DNA of 64,000 nucleotides from CALAZP01 sp964410725 (GCA_964410725.1 CAYPID010000002.1:62001-126000), one strand, 5' to 3'. Counted from the stretch's first letter, positions 26,694 to 36,484 are shown. Notes: generated from the sequence alone by a model not told the origin. A program made the numbers and translations.

Positions 26694-28349
26694 TTAATTC
26701 ATTTGCGCAGGTTCGAAATCTACTTGGGTCTTTTTCTTATTAATGATTCGTTGAATCGTCTTTTCAGCATCATTTACCTGAACGAAGTTTCCCTTTGCGT
26801 GTTCCTTCCTTTTTAACCCAATCATTTTAATACTAATTTGATTGTGTTGTGCAGTCGATTCAAAATCTCTGATGATTTCATAGACATCATGATCGATACT
26901 AGTCGTATTAGAAGCATCTATAATTACTTGGGTCTGTGGAGGAATTTCATTCAGCGTTTTCATAATGCTTGCTCTATTCAAAAACGATACATCTTCAGAT
27001 AACTTAATGGTGATAATGTCTTCTGGATGTTGTTCAATATCTTCAGGGACGAAATAAGGATTCCTGAAATTCTGTCGAAGAATATAAAAGATAGCTACCC
27101 CCATTCCCATTGCAATTCCCACTAAAAGATCCGTAAAAACTATTCCTAAAATAGTTACTACAAAAGGAATAAATTGAACCCAGCCCAATCTGTACATTTG
27201 CTTGAATAGAACTGGTTTAGCCAACTTGTACCCCACAACAAATAATATTGCAGCTAAAGTTGCCAAAGGAATCATATTCAAAATTCCCGGAATAATCATG
27301 GCAGCAAACAATAAAAGGAATCCGTGTAAAATAGCAGACATTTTAGATCGACCTCCAGACTGAATATTTGCTGAGCTCCTAACAATTACCTGAGTAATGG
27401 GAAGTCCTCCAATAAATCCCGAAATTATATTTCCAATACCTTGAGCTTTTAATTCTAGGTTAGTTGGAGTAACCCGCTTCATCGGATCTAATTTATCTGT
27501 TGCCTCTACGCATAATAGGGTTTCCAAACTTGCCACGATTGCCATTGTAAAGGCTGTGGTATATACAACAGGATTACTAACAGCAGAAAAGTCAGGGAGC
27601 GTAAATAATCCCAAGAATCCCATTAAACCATCAGCTTCAGGAATTTGAACCAAATGATTTGTTTCAATGGCCATGTTAGGCACAAATGCATTGAACAGAA
27701 CGTTAAGTAAGATTCCTGAAATAACTGCCACTAAAGGTCCTTGCACCAACTGGAAAATTTTGTGCTTCTTCATAAATGGCTGTTCCCAAAGAATTAGGAT
27801 TCCAAGTGCAAATAGAGACACTATAATCGCCCCAGGGTGAACAAAATCGAAAACATAAAATAATTCTGAAAAGGTATTGTGGTCATCTGGCTGCTGAAAA
27901 GCTAAGGAACCTTCAGGCACATCGTCATACCCCAAGGCATGTGGAATCTGTTTGAGTATGATAATGATACCAATTCCGGAAAGCATCCCTTTAATCACAG
28001 AAGAAGGAAAATAATATCCAATTATTCCAGCCTTCAAAAAACCTAAAATCAATTGAATGACCCCAGCAAGAACTACAGCCATCAAAAATATTTCCCAGGT
28101 TCCAAGTGTTGCAATGGCGTTCAATACAATAACTGCTAAACCGGCGGCAGGCCCACTAACCCCCAGGCTAGAACCACTGATTGCTCCTACTACAATACCC
28201 CCAACAATACCAGCTATTATGCCGGAAAACAAGGGTGCGCCAGATGCTAAAGCAATACCCAGGCACAAAGGGGTAGCCACTAAGAACACGACTACACTAG
28301 CTGGAAAATCACTTTTTAAATTGGCCAGTACATTTAACTTGGAATTCAT
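26694..28349 (-). CDS. SulP-family inorganic anion transporter with STAS domain
   Basis: A 551-aa SLC26/SulP protein. The N-terminus has the family start DFPASVVVFLVATPLCLGIALASGAPLFSG. About 10-14 membrane helices follow, including VSGPAAGLAVIVLNAI and ELKAQGIGNIISGFIGGLPITQVIVRSSAN. The C-terminal STAS domain covers about residues 430-530 (LSEDVSFLNRAS, VIIDASNTTSIDHDV). Members move sulfate, bicarbonate or other anions at the inner membrane; the substrate here is not determinable. A 10-bp inverted repeat lies 7 nt upstream of the start. Confidence 0.9.
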   Translation of the reverse strand: MNSKLNVLANLKSDFPASVVVFLVATPLCLGIALASGAPLFSGIIAGIVGGIVVGAISGSSLGVSGPAAGLAVIVLNAIATLGTWEIFLMAVVLAGVIQLILGFLKAGIIGYYFPSSVIKGMLSGIGIIIILKQIPHALGYDDVPEGSLAFQQPDDHNTFSELFYVFDFVHPGAIIVSLFALGILILWEQPFMKKHKIFQLVQGPLVAVISGILLNVLFNAFVPNMAIETNHLVQIPEADGLMGFLGLFTLPDFSAVSNPVVYTTAFTMAIVASLETLLCVEATDKLDPMKRVTPTNLELKAQGIGNIISGFIGGLPITQVIVRSSANIQSGGRSKMSAILHGFLLLFAAMIIPGILNMIPLATLAAILFVVGYKLAKPVLFKQMYRLGWVQFIPFVVTILGIVFTDLLVGIAMGMGVAIFYILRQNFRNPYFVPEDIEQHPEDIITIKLSEDVSFLNRASIMKTLNEIPPQTQVIIDASNTTSIDHDVYEIIRDFESTAQHNQISIKMIGLKRKEHAKGNFVQVNDAEKTIQRIINKKKTQVDFEPAQMN

Positions 28350-28355
28350 TGATTA

Positions 28356-28382
28356 CAATTTTGATTAATACTATCAAAATTG
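28356..28382 (-). promoter_or_regulatory. Perfect 10-bp inverted repeat at the sulP promoter
   Basis: CAATTTTGAT and ATCAAAATTG are perfect reverse complements separated by 7 nt. On the minus strand one arm contains CAATTTTG, one base from the -7 consensus, with ATTG 19 nt upstream of it (28402-28405). The repeat therefore overlaps a likely promoter and sits 7-33 nt before the sulP start. It may be a repressor operator; a leader hairpin is an alternative. It has no T-run, so it is not a terminator. Confidence 0.45.
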
Positions 28383-28426
28383 CAGCTCTAACATTAAGAT
28401 TCAATTAGGAACAAATTAAAAAGTCA

Positions 28427-29758
28427 TTAAAATTTGATATAAGGAAGAGTAATGATCACCTTAGTTCCCTTTTGCTCTTTAGATTCCAAATCTATAGTTC
28501 CCCCATGCAACTCAACAATCCTTTTCGCCAACGAAAGTCCAATACCATGACCCTGTATAAATCGAGCATTTGAAGCTCTATAAAGTGGTTGAAATATTTT
28601 TTTTAAATCTGAAGCAGGTATACCCACTCCATGATCAATTATGGTTACGATTCCTTGATGTTGAATTGATTGTAATCTAATTTCAACTTGATGATTATTA
28701 GAATATTTTAATCCGTTTTCCACCAAATTAGAAATAGCCATTTGGAGTAATTTGGAATTGCCTTCCATTGAGCAAGAATTTTCCATATCCGTCAATGACA
28801 ATTTGACTAATTGAGGGGAGAATTTTTCAGCTACTTCCAAAATAGTTTGCTCCAAAGAAAAAATCTTTGGATTGCGGATCTCATCCATTGCATTCGCCTT
28901 CTCCAAGTCTAAAAGTTGATTGGTAAGAATCTCTAGCTTATTAGCTTCAGAGGAGATAATGGATAAAGCTGCTTTATACTCTTTTGGACTTCTCTCTTTT
29001 TGTAGTAAAACTTCAATCTCGCCCTTTATAGCGGTAAGAGGATTTTTAATTTCATGGCTGGCATTTCGCACAAATTGTTTTTGAGCTTCGAATGCTGTTT
29101 CCAACCGATCTAACATTTGGTTGAAAGCCAGAGCAACCTTCCCTATTTCATCTTCCGGATTATTGACTTGCAGTCTTAAATTAAGTCGATCCCCACTTAT
29201 TTTACTCGCTCTTTGAATCTTATTTTCCAATGGCATCAACAGCCTCCTTATTTCAAATCGCATTACCAATACCAATAAAAATATTGCTATAGTTCCCTCA
29301 ATAAATAAACTTCTTTTTAAAAACTGCAACTTATCATCACCATCTTTGTCCGCAGCTAAAACCAGCAATGCCACTTTTATGCCCTCATCAGAAATTATTT
29401 TTCCAACTCCCTGTTTTTGATCCACCTGGAACCTAAATATTTCTTTTCCCGACAGGGATAGATCCAATTCTTTATTTAGAATCTCCCTTAAGAGTTCCTT
29501 ACCGTCACCATCCAACACCACTGCCAATTCTTTATCCTCATAATAAGCATCAAGAGGATCATTCCAATTGGAATTTTCAAACTCGTGAGGGTTGTCTCTA
29601 TACTCAATCTCCACCATGGTCAACCGGTCTTCCAATCGCTTGTAAAAACCCTCAAAATAAAATTGGCTGTCCAATTGATAAATTGTCCAACCAAATAAAA
29701 AGAAAATAACTATTGCAGTTAATGAAACCAGCCAAGACAGCCTATTTCTGATTTTCAT
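28427..29758 (-). CDS. Two-component sensor histidine kinase
   Basis: A 443-aa membrane kinase. First helix is at about residues 9-28, a ~120-residue periplasmic domain follows, and a second helix lies near 150-165 (SLFIEGTIAIFLLVLVM). A HAMP segment (NPEDEIGKVALAFNQMLDRLE) precedes HisKA with phospho-acceptor NASHEIKNPL (His near 236). The HATPase part has NLVENGLKYSNN (N box), DHGVGIP (G1) and GHGIGLSLAKRIVELHGG (G2). It overlaps its response regulator by 4 bp and is translated after it. Signal unknown; the next gene downstream is sulP. Confidence 0.92.
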   Translation of the reverse strand: MKIRNRLSWLVSLTAIVIFFLFGWTIYQLDSQFYFEGFYKRLEDRLTMVEIEYRDNPHEFENSNWNDPLDAYYEDKELAVVLDGDGKELLREILNKELDLSLSGKEIFRFQVDQKQGVGKIISDEGIKVALLVLAADKDGDDKLQFLKRSLFIEGTIAIFLLVLVMRFEIRRLLMPLENKIQRASKISGDRLNLRLQVNNPEDEIGKVALAFNQMLDRLETAFEAQKQFVRNASHEIKNPLTAIKGEIEVLLQKERSPKEYKAALSIISSEANKLEILTNQLLDLEKANAMDEIRNPKIFSLEQTILEVAEKFSPQLVKLSLTDMENSCSMEGNSKLLQMAISNLVENGLKYSNNHQVEIRLQSIQHQGIVTIIDHGVGIPASDLKKIFQPLYRASNARFIQGHGIGLSLAKRIVELHGGTIDLESKEQKGTKVIITLPYIKF

Positions 29759-30450
29759 TCTTCCACTTTTAACATGTATCCCATCCCAACTATAGTTTGG
29801 ACTAAAGGCTTTTTGAAGGGTTTGTCTATTTTTTTTCTTAAATAATTCATATATACATCGACTACATTAGTCCCCAATTCAAATTGAATCTCCCATACCT
29901 TTTCTAATATTTGAGCCCTACTGAGCACCTTATTTTTATTCAGCACCATGTATTTTAATAAAAAGAATTCTTTGGGTGTTAATTTAATTTCTACCCCTTT
30001 TCGATGAACGGAGGTTTTGTCCAAATCTATGACCAAGTCTTCTACTTCAATTACCCGCTTGGTTACTACATCTATGCCCGGCCTGCGCAAAAGTGCCCTC
30101 ATTCGGGCAAGTAGTTCTTTAAACTGAAAAGGTTTAGACAAATAATCATCCGCTCCCGCATCTAGTCCGGTAACGATGTCATCGGTATCATCCAAAGCGG
30201 TGAGCATAAGAATTGGCGTTTTAATTTCCAATTCTTTTCGAATTACCTCGCAAACCCTCAAACCATTTAATCCGGGTAACACCACATCTAATATAATGAT
30301 ATCATGCCTATTTTTCTTGGCCAATTTCAATCCCAATTCCCCATCAAACGCCTGCATTACCTCACAACCAATATCTTCTAATCCTCTTTTAATAAACCCA
30401 GATATAGAGGGTTCATCTTCAATTAACAAAACCTTACTGGGTCCCGGCAT
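29755..30450 (-). CDS. OmpR/PhoB-family response regulator
   Basis: A 231-aa regulator. The receiver domain has EDEPS (acidic pocket), phospho-accepting Asp55 in IIILDVVLPGLNG, MLTALDD and the DYLSKPF lysine. The winged-helix domain ends LVQTIVGMGYML. It pairs with the overlapping histidine kinase gene and follows the rhomboid gene by 15 bp. Confidence 0.92.
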   Translation of the reverse strand: MPGPSKVLLIEDEPSISGFIKRGLEDIGCEVMQAFDGELGLKLAKKNRHDIIILDVVLPGLNGLRVCEVIRKELEIKTPILMLTALDDTDDIVTGLDAGADDYLSKPFQFKELLARMRALLRRPGIDVVTKRVIEVEDLVIDLDKTSVHRKGVEIKLTPKEFFLLKYMVLNKNKVLSRAQILEKVWEIQFELGTNVVDVYMNYLRKKIDKPFKKPLVQTIVGMGYMLKVEE

Positions 30451-30465
30451 AATATTTTATTTTAT

Positions 30466-31146
30466 TTATACAAATTCATCTCCATTCCTTACAAGGTGAT
30501 TTTCAAGTTTTCGTTCAGCATTCGGGAATTTATTTTTAAAATAAATTCCGGAGATTACGCCTACGGCAAAACCACCAATGTGGGCCCAGTAAGCGATGTT
30601 GGAGAGGTCATTTTGGTTTTCTAACCATTGTTGAATAAACCAGACCACTAAAAATATAAAAGCTGAGATTCTGAAGGTGAAAAAGAAAACAAACATTTTT
30701 ACCCTTGAGGTGGGAAACATAACCAGATATGCTCCCATAACCGCAGAAATAGCACCACTTGCCCCAACGGTTGGCATGGTGCTTTCCATATTGAAGTAAA
30801 AATGAACTAAAAAAGCCACAATACCTCCAGTCAAATAAAAGAATACAAATCTTCCACTTCCAATAGTCGCCTCAATATTATCAGCAAAAATCCAAAGAAA
30901 CAGCATATTGCCCACCAAATGCAATATCCCTCCATGCAAAAACATACTGGTTAAAATCGAACTCCAATTAGATCCCGACATCAAGTCTGCTGGAATGGCA
31001 CCCCAAGTGTCTAAGAAAACTATCATGTCTTGGTCGGACAAAGTGAATTGATAGTAGAAAACCAAAATATTAACGGCAATAAAAACATAGCTGAAAAGTG
31101 GGAAATGCCCGCCTTTTATATTATCGTCACCTATCGGAAAGATCAT
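30466..31146 (-). CDS. Rhomboid-family intramembrane serine protease
   Basis: A 226-aa, six-helix rhomboid. Features are the L1 region and HGGILHLVGNMLFLWIF, where the conserved H..H..N triad residues are present. The catalytic Ser is in GASGAISAVMGAY (near residue 132), and the catalytic His in AYWAHIGGFAVG (near 186). It should cleave membrane proteins within the bilayer. The cytoplasmic C-terminal tail is short and charged. It sits 12 bp behind the O-antigen-ligase-like gene and 15 bp before a response regulator. Substrate unknown. Confidence 0.9.
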   Translation of the reverse strand: MIFPIGDDNIKGGHFPLFSYVFIAVNILVFYYQFTLSDQDMIVFLDTWGAIPADLMSGSNWSSILTSMFLHGGILHLVGNMLFLWIFADNIEATIGSGRFVFFYLTGGIVAFLVHFYFNMESTMPTVGASGAISAVMGAYLVMFPTSRVKMFVFFFTFRISAFIFLVVWFIQQWLENQNDLSNIAYWAHIGGFAVGVISGIYFKNKFPNAERKLENHLVRNGDEFV

Positions 31147-31158
31147 AAAGCCATTGGT

Positions 31159-32334
31159 TTAACATTTTCTAGACACCAGTACACCTACTAAAAACATCCC
31201 AATACCCTCTGCAGTTTCAAGAGTTGGCTCGTATAACATTGAAATCCCAACCACCCCATAAATCAAATGAAAAGTAAAGTAAACTGATTTTTTTCTGCTC
31301 ATTGCAGGCATGAAAAACCCCAAAAAAAATATACTCAACCCCACTAAACCTCCTTGTGCAGCTTCAATAATCCATTGATTATGAGGAATCAAAACTTCCA
31401 AATCAGAGGAGTATTCTCTATTGGCAATTTCCTTCATACCAGCTCTTAAGCGACCTGTACCTATCCCCACTACTGGATGATTCATAAAAATTCGCCAACC
31501 ATCTATAATCGAAGCCACTCTGTCCCCATTGGAATACCCCTGCCCTTGGCCCTCCAAAATCATTTTAACTTCATATACCGAATAACCTACTTTTGCTTTG
31601 AAGCTTGGAATAAAAAAAAAAGAAAACACAGGCATTCCAATCAATAGCACTATTCCCCCCATCCCCAATTTCCATGACTTGGTATCCCATAGATGCCTAA
31701 CTAAGGCCAAACCCAACATGCCGTATAAAGTCAATAACCCACTGCGAACAGATAACCAATGAATAAAGAGAAAAAGAAAGCACATGAACATAACTACCGT
31801 AATCTTTTGCCACCTTTGTTCAATTAATGATCGTCTATTCCACCAAAACCAACTCAACCCCAGTAATACATAAACCAGCATCATATTAAATCTAATGTGA
31901 GATCTAGTAGGGACGGGAATAGATTGCCCCATTTTTATGCGCTCTTGATAAAAATCAACTGCACCGTAATAAACAAACATAGACTGGATACAACCAATCA
32001 AAAGAACAAAAGCAAAAAAAAGATGAAAATTAAGTACCTGTTTAGTGGAAAATCTCGGCAGAAACAAAAACGCAATGGGAAGCAATAGAAATGGCAAATG
32101 TACCCTAAGCCTATTGACCCAATAAGGTATTTCTGGATCAACCCCTACCAAAACCAAGATGTTGAAAAACAATAAAATAAACCACCATCCAAATGTTTGA
32201 CCCCTTTGAAAATCTCGCCAATAAAAAACAGCCAATACTACTAAACCTATTAGGCTCACACTGGTCAAAAAAGGAGAGAAAACCAATCCAATTACCGTCA
32301 AAGCGAGAAAGGCTTGGTATATTTTTTCCTTCAT
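31159..32334 (-). CDS. O-antigen ligase / Wzy_C-family membrane protein
   Basis: About 391 aa from MKEKIYQAFL with 10-12 hydrophobic segments. The Wzy_C signature is DGWRIFMNHPVVGIGTGRLRAGM, followed by a periplasmic loop with LIPHNQWIIEAAQGG that contains the His seen in WaaL-type ligases. It may ligate a polysaccharide to lipid A-core or another lipid, or polymerise one. The upstream ATG at 32406 would leave no room for the divergent pheS promoter (1 bp between genes), which favours ATG 32334. It is separate from the main polysaccharide locus. Confidence 0.8.
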   Translation of the reverse strand: MKEKIYQAFLALTVIGLVFSPFLTSVSLIGLVVLAVFYWRDFQRGQTFGWWFILLFFNILVLVGVDPEIPYWVNRLRVHLPFLLLPIAFLFLPRFSTKQVLNFHLFFAFVLLIGCIQSMFVYYGAVDFYQERIKMGQSIPVPTRSHIRFNMMLVYVLLGLSWFWWNRRSLIEQRWQKITVVMFMCFLFLFIHWLSVRSGLLTLYGMLGLALVRHLWDTKSWKLGMGGIVLLIGMPVFSFFFIPSFKAKVGYSVYEVKMILEGQGQGYSNGDRVASIIDGWRIFMNHPVVGIGTGRLRAGMKEIANREYSSDLEVLIPHNQWIIEAAQGGLVGLSIFFLGFFMPAMSRKKSVYFTFHLIYGVVGISMLYEPTLETAEGIGMFLVGVLVSRKC

Positions 32335-32407
32335 TTTACTAATTCTGCTCCCTCTAAAATACATAAAACCTATTAATGCGTAACTTCGCGAAAAATTCAT
32401 AATCACT

Positions 32408-33442
32408 ATGTCAGTAAACCCGTTTGAGCAACTGCAACAAATTCAAAAAGAAATAGAAGCATTCGATATTGCAGATCAAAACTTACTGGAAGAATTTCGC
32501 ATTCGTTTCCTGGGTTCCAAAAATGTCCTCAAGCCCATCTCGGCTGGAATAAGGGAAATTCCTAACGAAAGAAAAAAGGAGTTTGGGCAGCTGGTCAACG
32601 CGGTAAAAAATGCCGCTGAGCAAAAATACGCCACCCATCAAAATAGTTTAAAGTCCCAACCTGCATTTAAAGGGCAAGAGGATCTTGACCTAACAGCCCC
32701 AGGGTTTCCACTTAATATTGGATCCAGACACCCACTTTCCATTACCTTAAATAAAATCATTAAAATATTCGAAGGCATTGGATTTTCCGTAGCAGAAGAT
32801 AGAGAAATTGAAGACGATTGGCACAACTTTACTGCCATGAATACCCCCGAAGATCACCCTGCAAGAGATATGCAGGATACTTATTACTTAAAGGACAGCA
32901 AACAATTTCTCTTAAGAACCCATACCTCATCAGTCCAAGCTAGGGTAATGGAGCAACAGCAACCACCAATTAGAATTATCGCCCCTGGTAGGGTCTACAG
33001 GAATGAAACCATATCAGCTCGATCCCATGCCCAATTTCATCAGGTAGAGGGCCTTTATATAGATGAAAAAGTCTCCTTTGCAGATCTCAAACAAACATTA
33101 CTGTACTTTGCTAAAGAGATGTATGGATCCAAAACCCAAATTAGGTTAAGACCATCTTTTTTTCCTTTTACAGAACCCAGCGCAGAAATGGATGTCTCTT
33201 GTTTCATCTGTAATGCAAAAGGCTGTAATATTTGCAAATACTCTGGCTGGGTGGAAGTACTGGGATGTGGGATGGTTGACCCTGCCGTATTAGAAAATTG
33301 CGGAATTGATAGCCAAAAATACACAGGGTATGCCTTTGGAATGGGAATAGAACGTCAAGCCATGATGCTTCATGGTATAACTGATATCCGACTATTTTTT
33401 GAAAATGATATTCGCTTTCTCAGTCAATTTGTTTCCGCTTAA
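32408..33442 (+). CDS. pheS: Phenylalanine--tRNA ligase alpha subunit
   Basis: A 344-aa class II synthetase subunit. It has an N-terminal coiled-coil arm (residues about 1-90), then catalytic-core motifs RTHTSSVQARVM, RVYRNETISARSHAQFHQVEG (motif 2) and YAFGMGIERQAMM (motif 3). CFICNAKGCNICKYSGW is the Cys-rich loop seen in many bacterial PheS. It charges tRNA-Phe together with PheT, which is not in the window. First gene of a pheS-hisS-gatA run. Confidence 0.95.
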   Translation: MSVNPFEQLQQIQKEIEAFDIADQNLLEEFRIRFLGSKNVLKPISAGIREIPNERKKEFGQLVNAVKNAAEQKYATHQNSLKSQPAFKGQEDLDLTAPGFPLNIGSRHPLSITLNKIIKIFEGIGFSVAEDREIEDDWHNFTAMNTPEDHPARDMQDTYYLKDSKQFLLRTHTSSVQARVMEQQQPPIRIIAPGRVYRNETISARSHAQFHQVEGLYIDEKVSFADLKQTLLYFAKEMYGSKTQIRLRPSFFPFTEPSAEMDVSCFICNAKGCNICKYSGWVEVLGCGMVDPAVLENCGIDSQKYTGYAFGMGIERQAMMLHGITDIRLFFENDIRFLSQFVSA

Positions 33443-33453
33443 ACGCCTTTTGA

Positions 33454-34809
33454 ATGAAACCATCTATCCCTAAAGGAACCAGAGATTTTGGTCCAGAGCA
33501 AGTCAGAAAAAGGAATTTTATTTTCTCCACGATAGAAAAAGTTTTCTCTAAATATGGATTTGCAAGGATCGAAACCCCAGCTATGGAGGCTTTAGAGACC
33601 CTAACGGGAAAATATGGAGCGGAAGGTGATCAACTCCTATTTAAAGTGCTCAATAATGGAGATTTTCTTTCCAAAGTGGAACCGAAATTCCTTGCGGATA
33701 AAGAAAGTTCCAAAGTTCTTCCCTCCATTTCTAAAAGGGGATTGAGATACGACCTGACGGTACCATTTGCCAGATTCGTAGTCATGCACCAAAATGAAAT
33801 TCAATTTCCATTTAAAAGATTTCAAATTCAACCTGTTTGGCGCGCAGACAGACCGCAAAAAGGCAGGTACCAAGAATTTTATCAATGCGATGCCGATGTA
33901 GTAGGCTCGTCTTCCTTAATTTATGAAGCAGAACTGGTTAGGATTTACGACGAAGTATTTCATCAACTCAACATTCCCGTAATTATTAAAATTAACCATA
34001 GACAAGTTTTATTCGGGATAGCTGAAAAACTAGGCATCATCGATAAATTCCAATCCATTACCGTTGCAATTGATAAAATTGATAAAATCGGATTGTCTGG
34101 CGTAAAGGAACAGTTAAAAGTAGCTGAATTGACTACTGATCAAATTGAATGGATTGCTGACCTTTTATCCCATCCAGATTTAGCCAATGTACAGCAACTT
34201 CTTACTGGCAGTTCAGCCGCTCAAGAAGGTTTTCTCGCCATCAAAACTGTTTTTGAATACTTGCAAAGGACCCCACTACACCATCAATTGACCTTTGACT
34301 TAACCCTCGCTAGAGGCCTGAGTTACTATACCGGCTGTATCTTTGAAGTCGTTTTAAACACTCAGGCGGTTACCAATGTCCAAATGGGGTCATTGGGCGG
34401 TGGAGGCAGATATGATAATTTAACGGGTATTTTTGGCCTATCGGGAGTATCAGGGGTCGGAATCTCATTTGGGGCGGAGCGAATTTACGATGTATTGGAG
34501 GCTATGGATGGCTTTCCCCCCTCAACCTCATCCAGCCTTCAACTATTAATTTGTCCGCTAGACCAGGAAGGCCTTGGAGAGGCCTTCTATATCGCCTATA
34601 CCCTTCGGGAAAAGGGAATTCACTGTGATTTATATCCAGAAGCATCTAAGCTAAAAAAGCAATTAAAATATGCCTCTGATAGAGGTATTCCTTTTTGTTT
34701 GATTCTGGGTAGTGAAGAATTAGCAACACAAATTTACACCCTCAAGAATATGGATAGTGGCTCACAATCGCCACTTAATCTTTCAGCTTTAATAGAAAAA
34801 TTTTCATGA
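33454..34809 (+). CDS. hisS: Histidine--tRNA ligase
   Basis: A 451-aa class II synthetase. Motifs include PSIPKGTRDFGPEQ at the N-terminus, RYDLTVPFARFV, motif 2 QPVWRADRPQKGRYQEFYQCDAD, RGLSYYTGCIFEV and GGGGRYDNL, and a C-terminal anticodon-binding domain. The stop overlaps the gatA start as ATGA, so the two genes are coupled. Confidence 0.95.
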   Translation: MKPSIPKGTRDFGPEQVRKRNFIFSTIEKVFSKYGFARIETPAMEALETLTGKYGAEGDQLLFKVLNNGDFLSKVEPKFLADKESSKVLPSISKRGLRYDLTVPFARFVVMHQNEIQFPFKRFQIQPVWRADRPQKGRYQEFYQCDADVVGSSSLIYEAELVRIYDEVFHQLNIPVIIKINHRQVLFGIAEKLGIIDKFQSITVAIDKIDKIGLSGVKEQLKVAELTTDQIEWIADLLSHPDLANVQQLLTGSSAAQEGFLAIKTVFEYLQRTPLHHQLTFDLTLARGLSYYTGCIFEVVLNTQAVTNVQMGSLGGGGRYDNLTGIFGLSGVSGVGISFGAERIYDVLEAMDGFPPSTSSSLQLLICPLDQEGLGEAFYIAYTLREKGIHCDLYPEASKLKKQLKYASDRGIPFCLILGSEELATQIYTLKNMDSGSQSPLNLSALIEKFS

Positions 34810-36239
34810 ACCAAATTCCCTATCAAACCCTTAGAGCTAAAATATTAACTGGGGAAATTTCACTCTCCAATTTGGTGCAATCCTATCTCAAAAGAATTGA
34901 AGAAACAAAACACCACAATATTTATCTGGAAGTGTACCGGGAAGAAATATTGGAAAAGGCACAAAAATTAGAATACAAACTCACTAATGCGCCTCAATCC
35001 ATAGGTAGGTTGTTTGGAATGGTCATCTCCTTAAAAGATGTGATTTGTTATCAAGATCATCAGGTTACTGCTGGATCAAAAATATTAGATGGTTTTCAAT
35101 CCCTTTTTTCGGCTACTGCCGTAGAACGGCTCTTAGCAGAAGATGCCTTAATCATCGGAAGGGTCAACTGCGATGAATTTGCCATGGGATCAGCAAATGA
35201 AAACCCATGGCATGGAGCTGTAATCAATGGAGTAGGAAACCGAAGAGTAGCTGGAGGATCTTCAGGTGGTTCAGCAGTTTCCGTTCAACTGAATACTTGC
35301 TTTGCCTCTCTTGGTTCTGATACTGGAGGCTCTGTTCGTCAACCTGCTTCCTTTTGTGGAATTACGGGATTCAAACCTTCCTATGGCCGAATTTCAAGAC
35401 ATGGTCTTATCGCTTACGGATCGTCTTTTGATCAAATTGGAACGCTGACGCACTATGTAGAAGATGCTGCACTTTTGTTGGAAATCATGGCGGGGCCAGA
35501 CGAATTTGATAGTACCGCTATTCAAACCCCACCAGAACCTTACGGAGCAATATCTCCATTAAAAGAAATGCCTAAAGTGGCCTATTTTAATTCTATTATT
35601 AATCACCCCAGATTAGCCCCTGCTGTCAAAGAAAACTTTATTGATTTCCTTGACAAAATGAAGTCAGAAGGGGTTGTGGTCGAAGCTGTAGATTTTGACC
35701 ACATCGACTTACTAGTTCCTACATATTATGTGCTGACTACCGCGGAGGCATCTTCTAACCTATCTAGGTATGATGGGGTAAGATACGGCTATAGAACTCC
35801 CACCGCCAAAACTTTAGAAGAAACGATTACCAAAAGTAGAACTGAAGGTTTTGGTAAAGAGGTGAAAAGAAGAATTATGTTAGGAACCTTTGTTTTGAGT
35901 GCTGGATATTTCGATGCCTACTTTGTAAAGGCTCAAAAAGTAAGAGGATTAATTAAATCCGCAACCGAAAAAATCTTAGAACAATACGACTTTATTGCCA
36001 TGCCGACTACTCCCGCTCCGGCATGGGAAATTGGGGAAAAAACCAGTGACCCCATAGAAAACTTCCTAGCAGATATTTTTACGGTTCAAGCAAATTTGGC
36101 TGGAATTCCAGCGATATCAATACCTTCAGGAACACACAAAGAGACGGGGTTACCCTTGGGATTCCAATTGATGGGGCAGAGATTTAAAGAAACTCAATTG
36201 TTGAACTTTTCAGCTTTCCTCCAACATAAGTTTCTTTAA
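34806..36239 (+). CDS. gatA: Asp/Glu-tRNA amidotransferase subunit A
   Basis: A 477-aa amidase-signature protein. The Ser-cisSer-Lys triad is visible: SLKDV (Lys near 77), GGSSGGSA (Ser near 152) and GSDTGGSVRQPAS (Ser near 176). GatA releases ammonia from glutamine for transamidation of mischarged Glu-tRNA-Gln or Asp-tRNA-Asn with GatB and GatC (absent from the window). A general amidase is less likely given coupling to hisS and good length. Confidence 0.9.
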   Translation: MNQIPYQTLRAKILTGEISLSNLVQSYLKRIEETKHHNIYLEVYREEILEKAQKLEYKLTNAPQSIGRLFGMVISLKDVICYQDHQVTAGSKILDGFQSLFSATAVERLLAEDALIIGRVNCDEFAMGSANENPWHGAVINGVGNRRVAGGSSGGSAVSVQLNTCFASLGSDTGGSVRQPASFCGITGFKPSYGRISRHGLIAYGSSFDQIGTLTHYVEDAALLLEIMAGPDEFDSTAIQTPPEPYGAISPLKEMPKVAYFNSIINHPRLAPAVKENFIDFLDKMKSEGVVVEAVDFDHIDLLVPTYYVLTTAEASSNLSRYDGVRYGYRTPTAKTLEETITKSRTEGFGKEVKRRIMLGTFVLSAGYFDAYFVKAQKVRGLIKSATEKILEQYDFIAMPTTPAPAWEIGEKTSDPIENFLADIFTVQANLAGIPAISIPSGTHKETGLPLGFQLMGQRFKETQLLNFSAFLQHKFL

Positions 36240-36259
36240 ATCTTTTGGAAGGTTCAAAA

Positions 36260-36484
36260 TTAGGCTTCGCTATTTTCTTCCTTGATTTTCTTTTTGTCGG
36301 ATTCTTTCATTCCCTCCTTAAGCTCTTCTTCCAAGGAAGACCTAGCTGAATTAAATTCTCTAATTCCTTTTCCAATCCCCTTCATAAGTTCAGGAATCTT
36401 TTTGCCTCCAAACAATAATAAAATGGCAAAGAATATCACGAGCATTTCTGGCCCGAAAAAATTAAATAGAAAAATCATATCCAT
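36260..36484 (-). CDS. tatA: Sec-independent protein translocase subunit TatA/E
   Basis: About 74 aa from MDMIFLFNFFGPEM. One membrane helix (LVIFFAILLLFGGKKIPEL), then the amphipathic helix MKGIGKGIREFNSA and a charged Glu/Lys-rich tail, the complete TatA layout. It forms the pore for folded proteins in the Tat pathway. ATG 36505 would add seven residues; ATG 36484 fits the strong promoter upstream (36503-36535) better. Confidence 0.9.
   Translation of the reverse strand: MDMIFLFNFFGPEMLVIFFAILLLFGGKKIPELMKGIGKGIREFNSARSSLEEELKEGMKESDKKKIKEENSEA

Noticed and set aside
32335..32406. ATG at 32406 as the start of the O-antigen-ligase-like protein
   Set aside because: Would leave 1 bp to the divergent pheS gene and add a non-membrane, Arg-rich leader; ATG 32334 is preferred.
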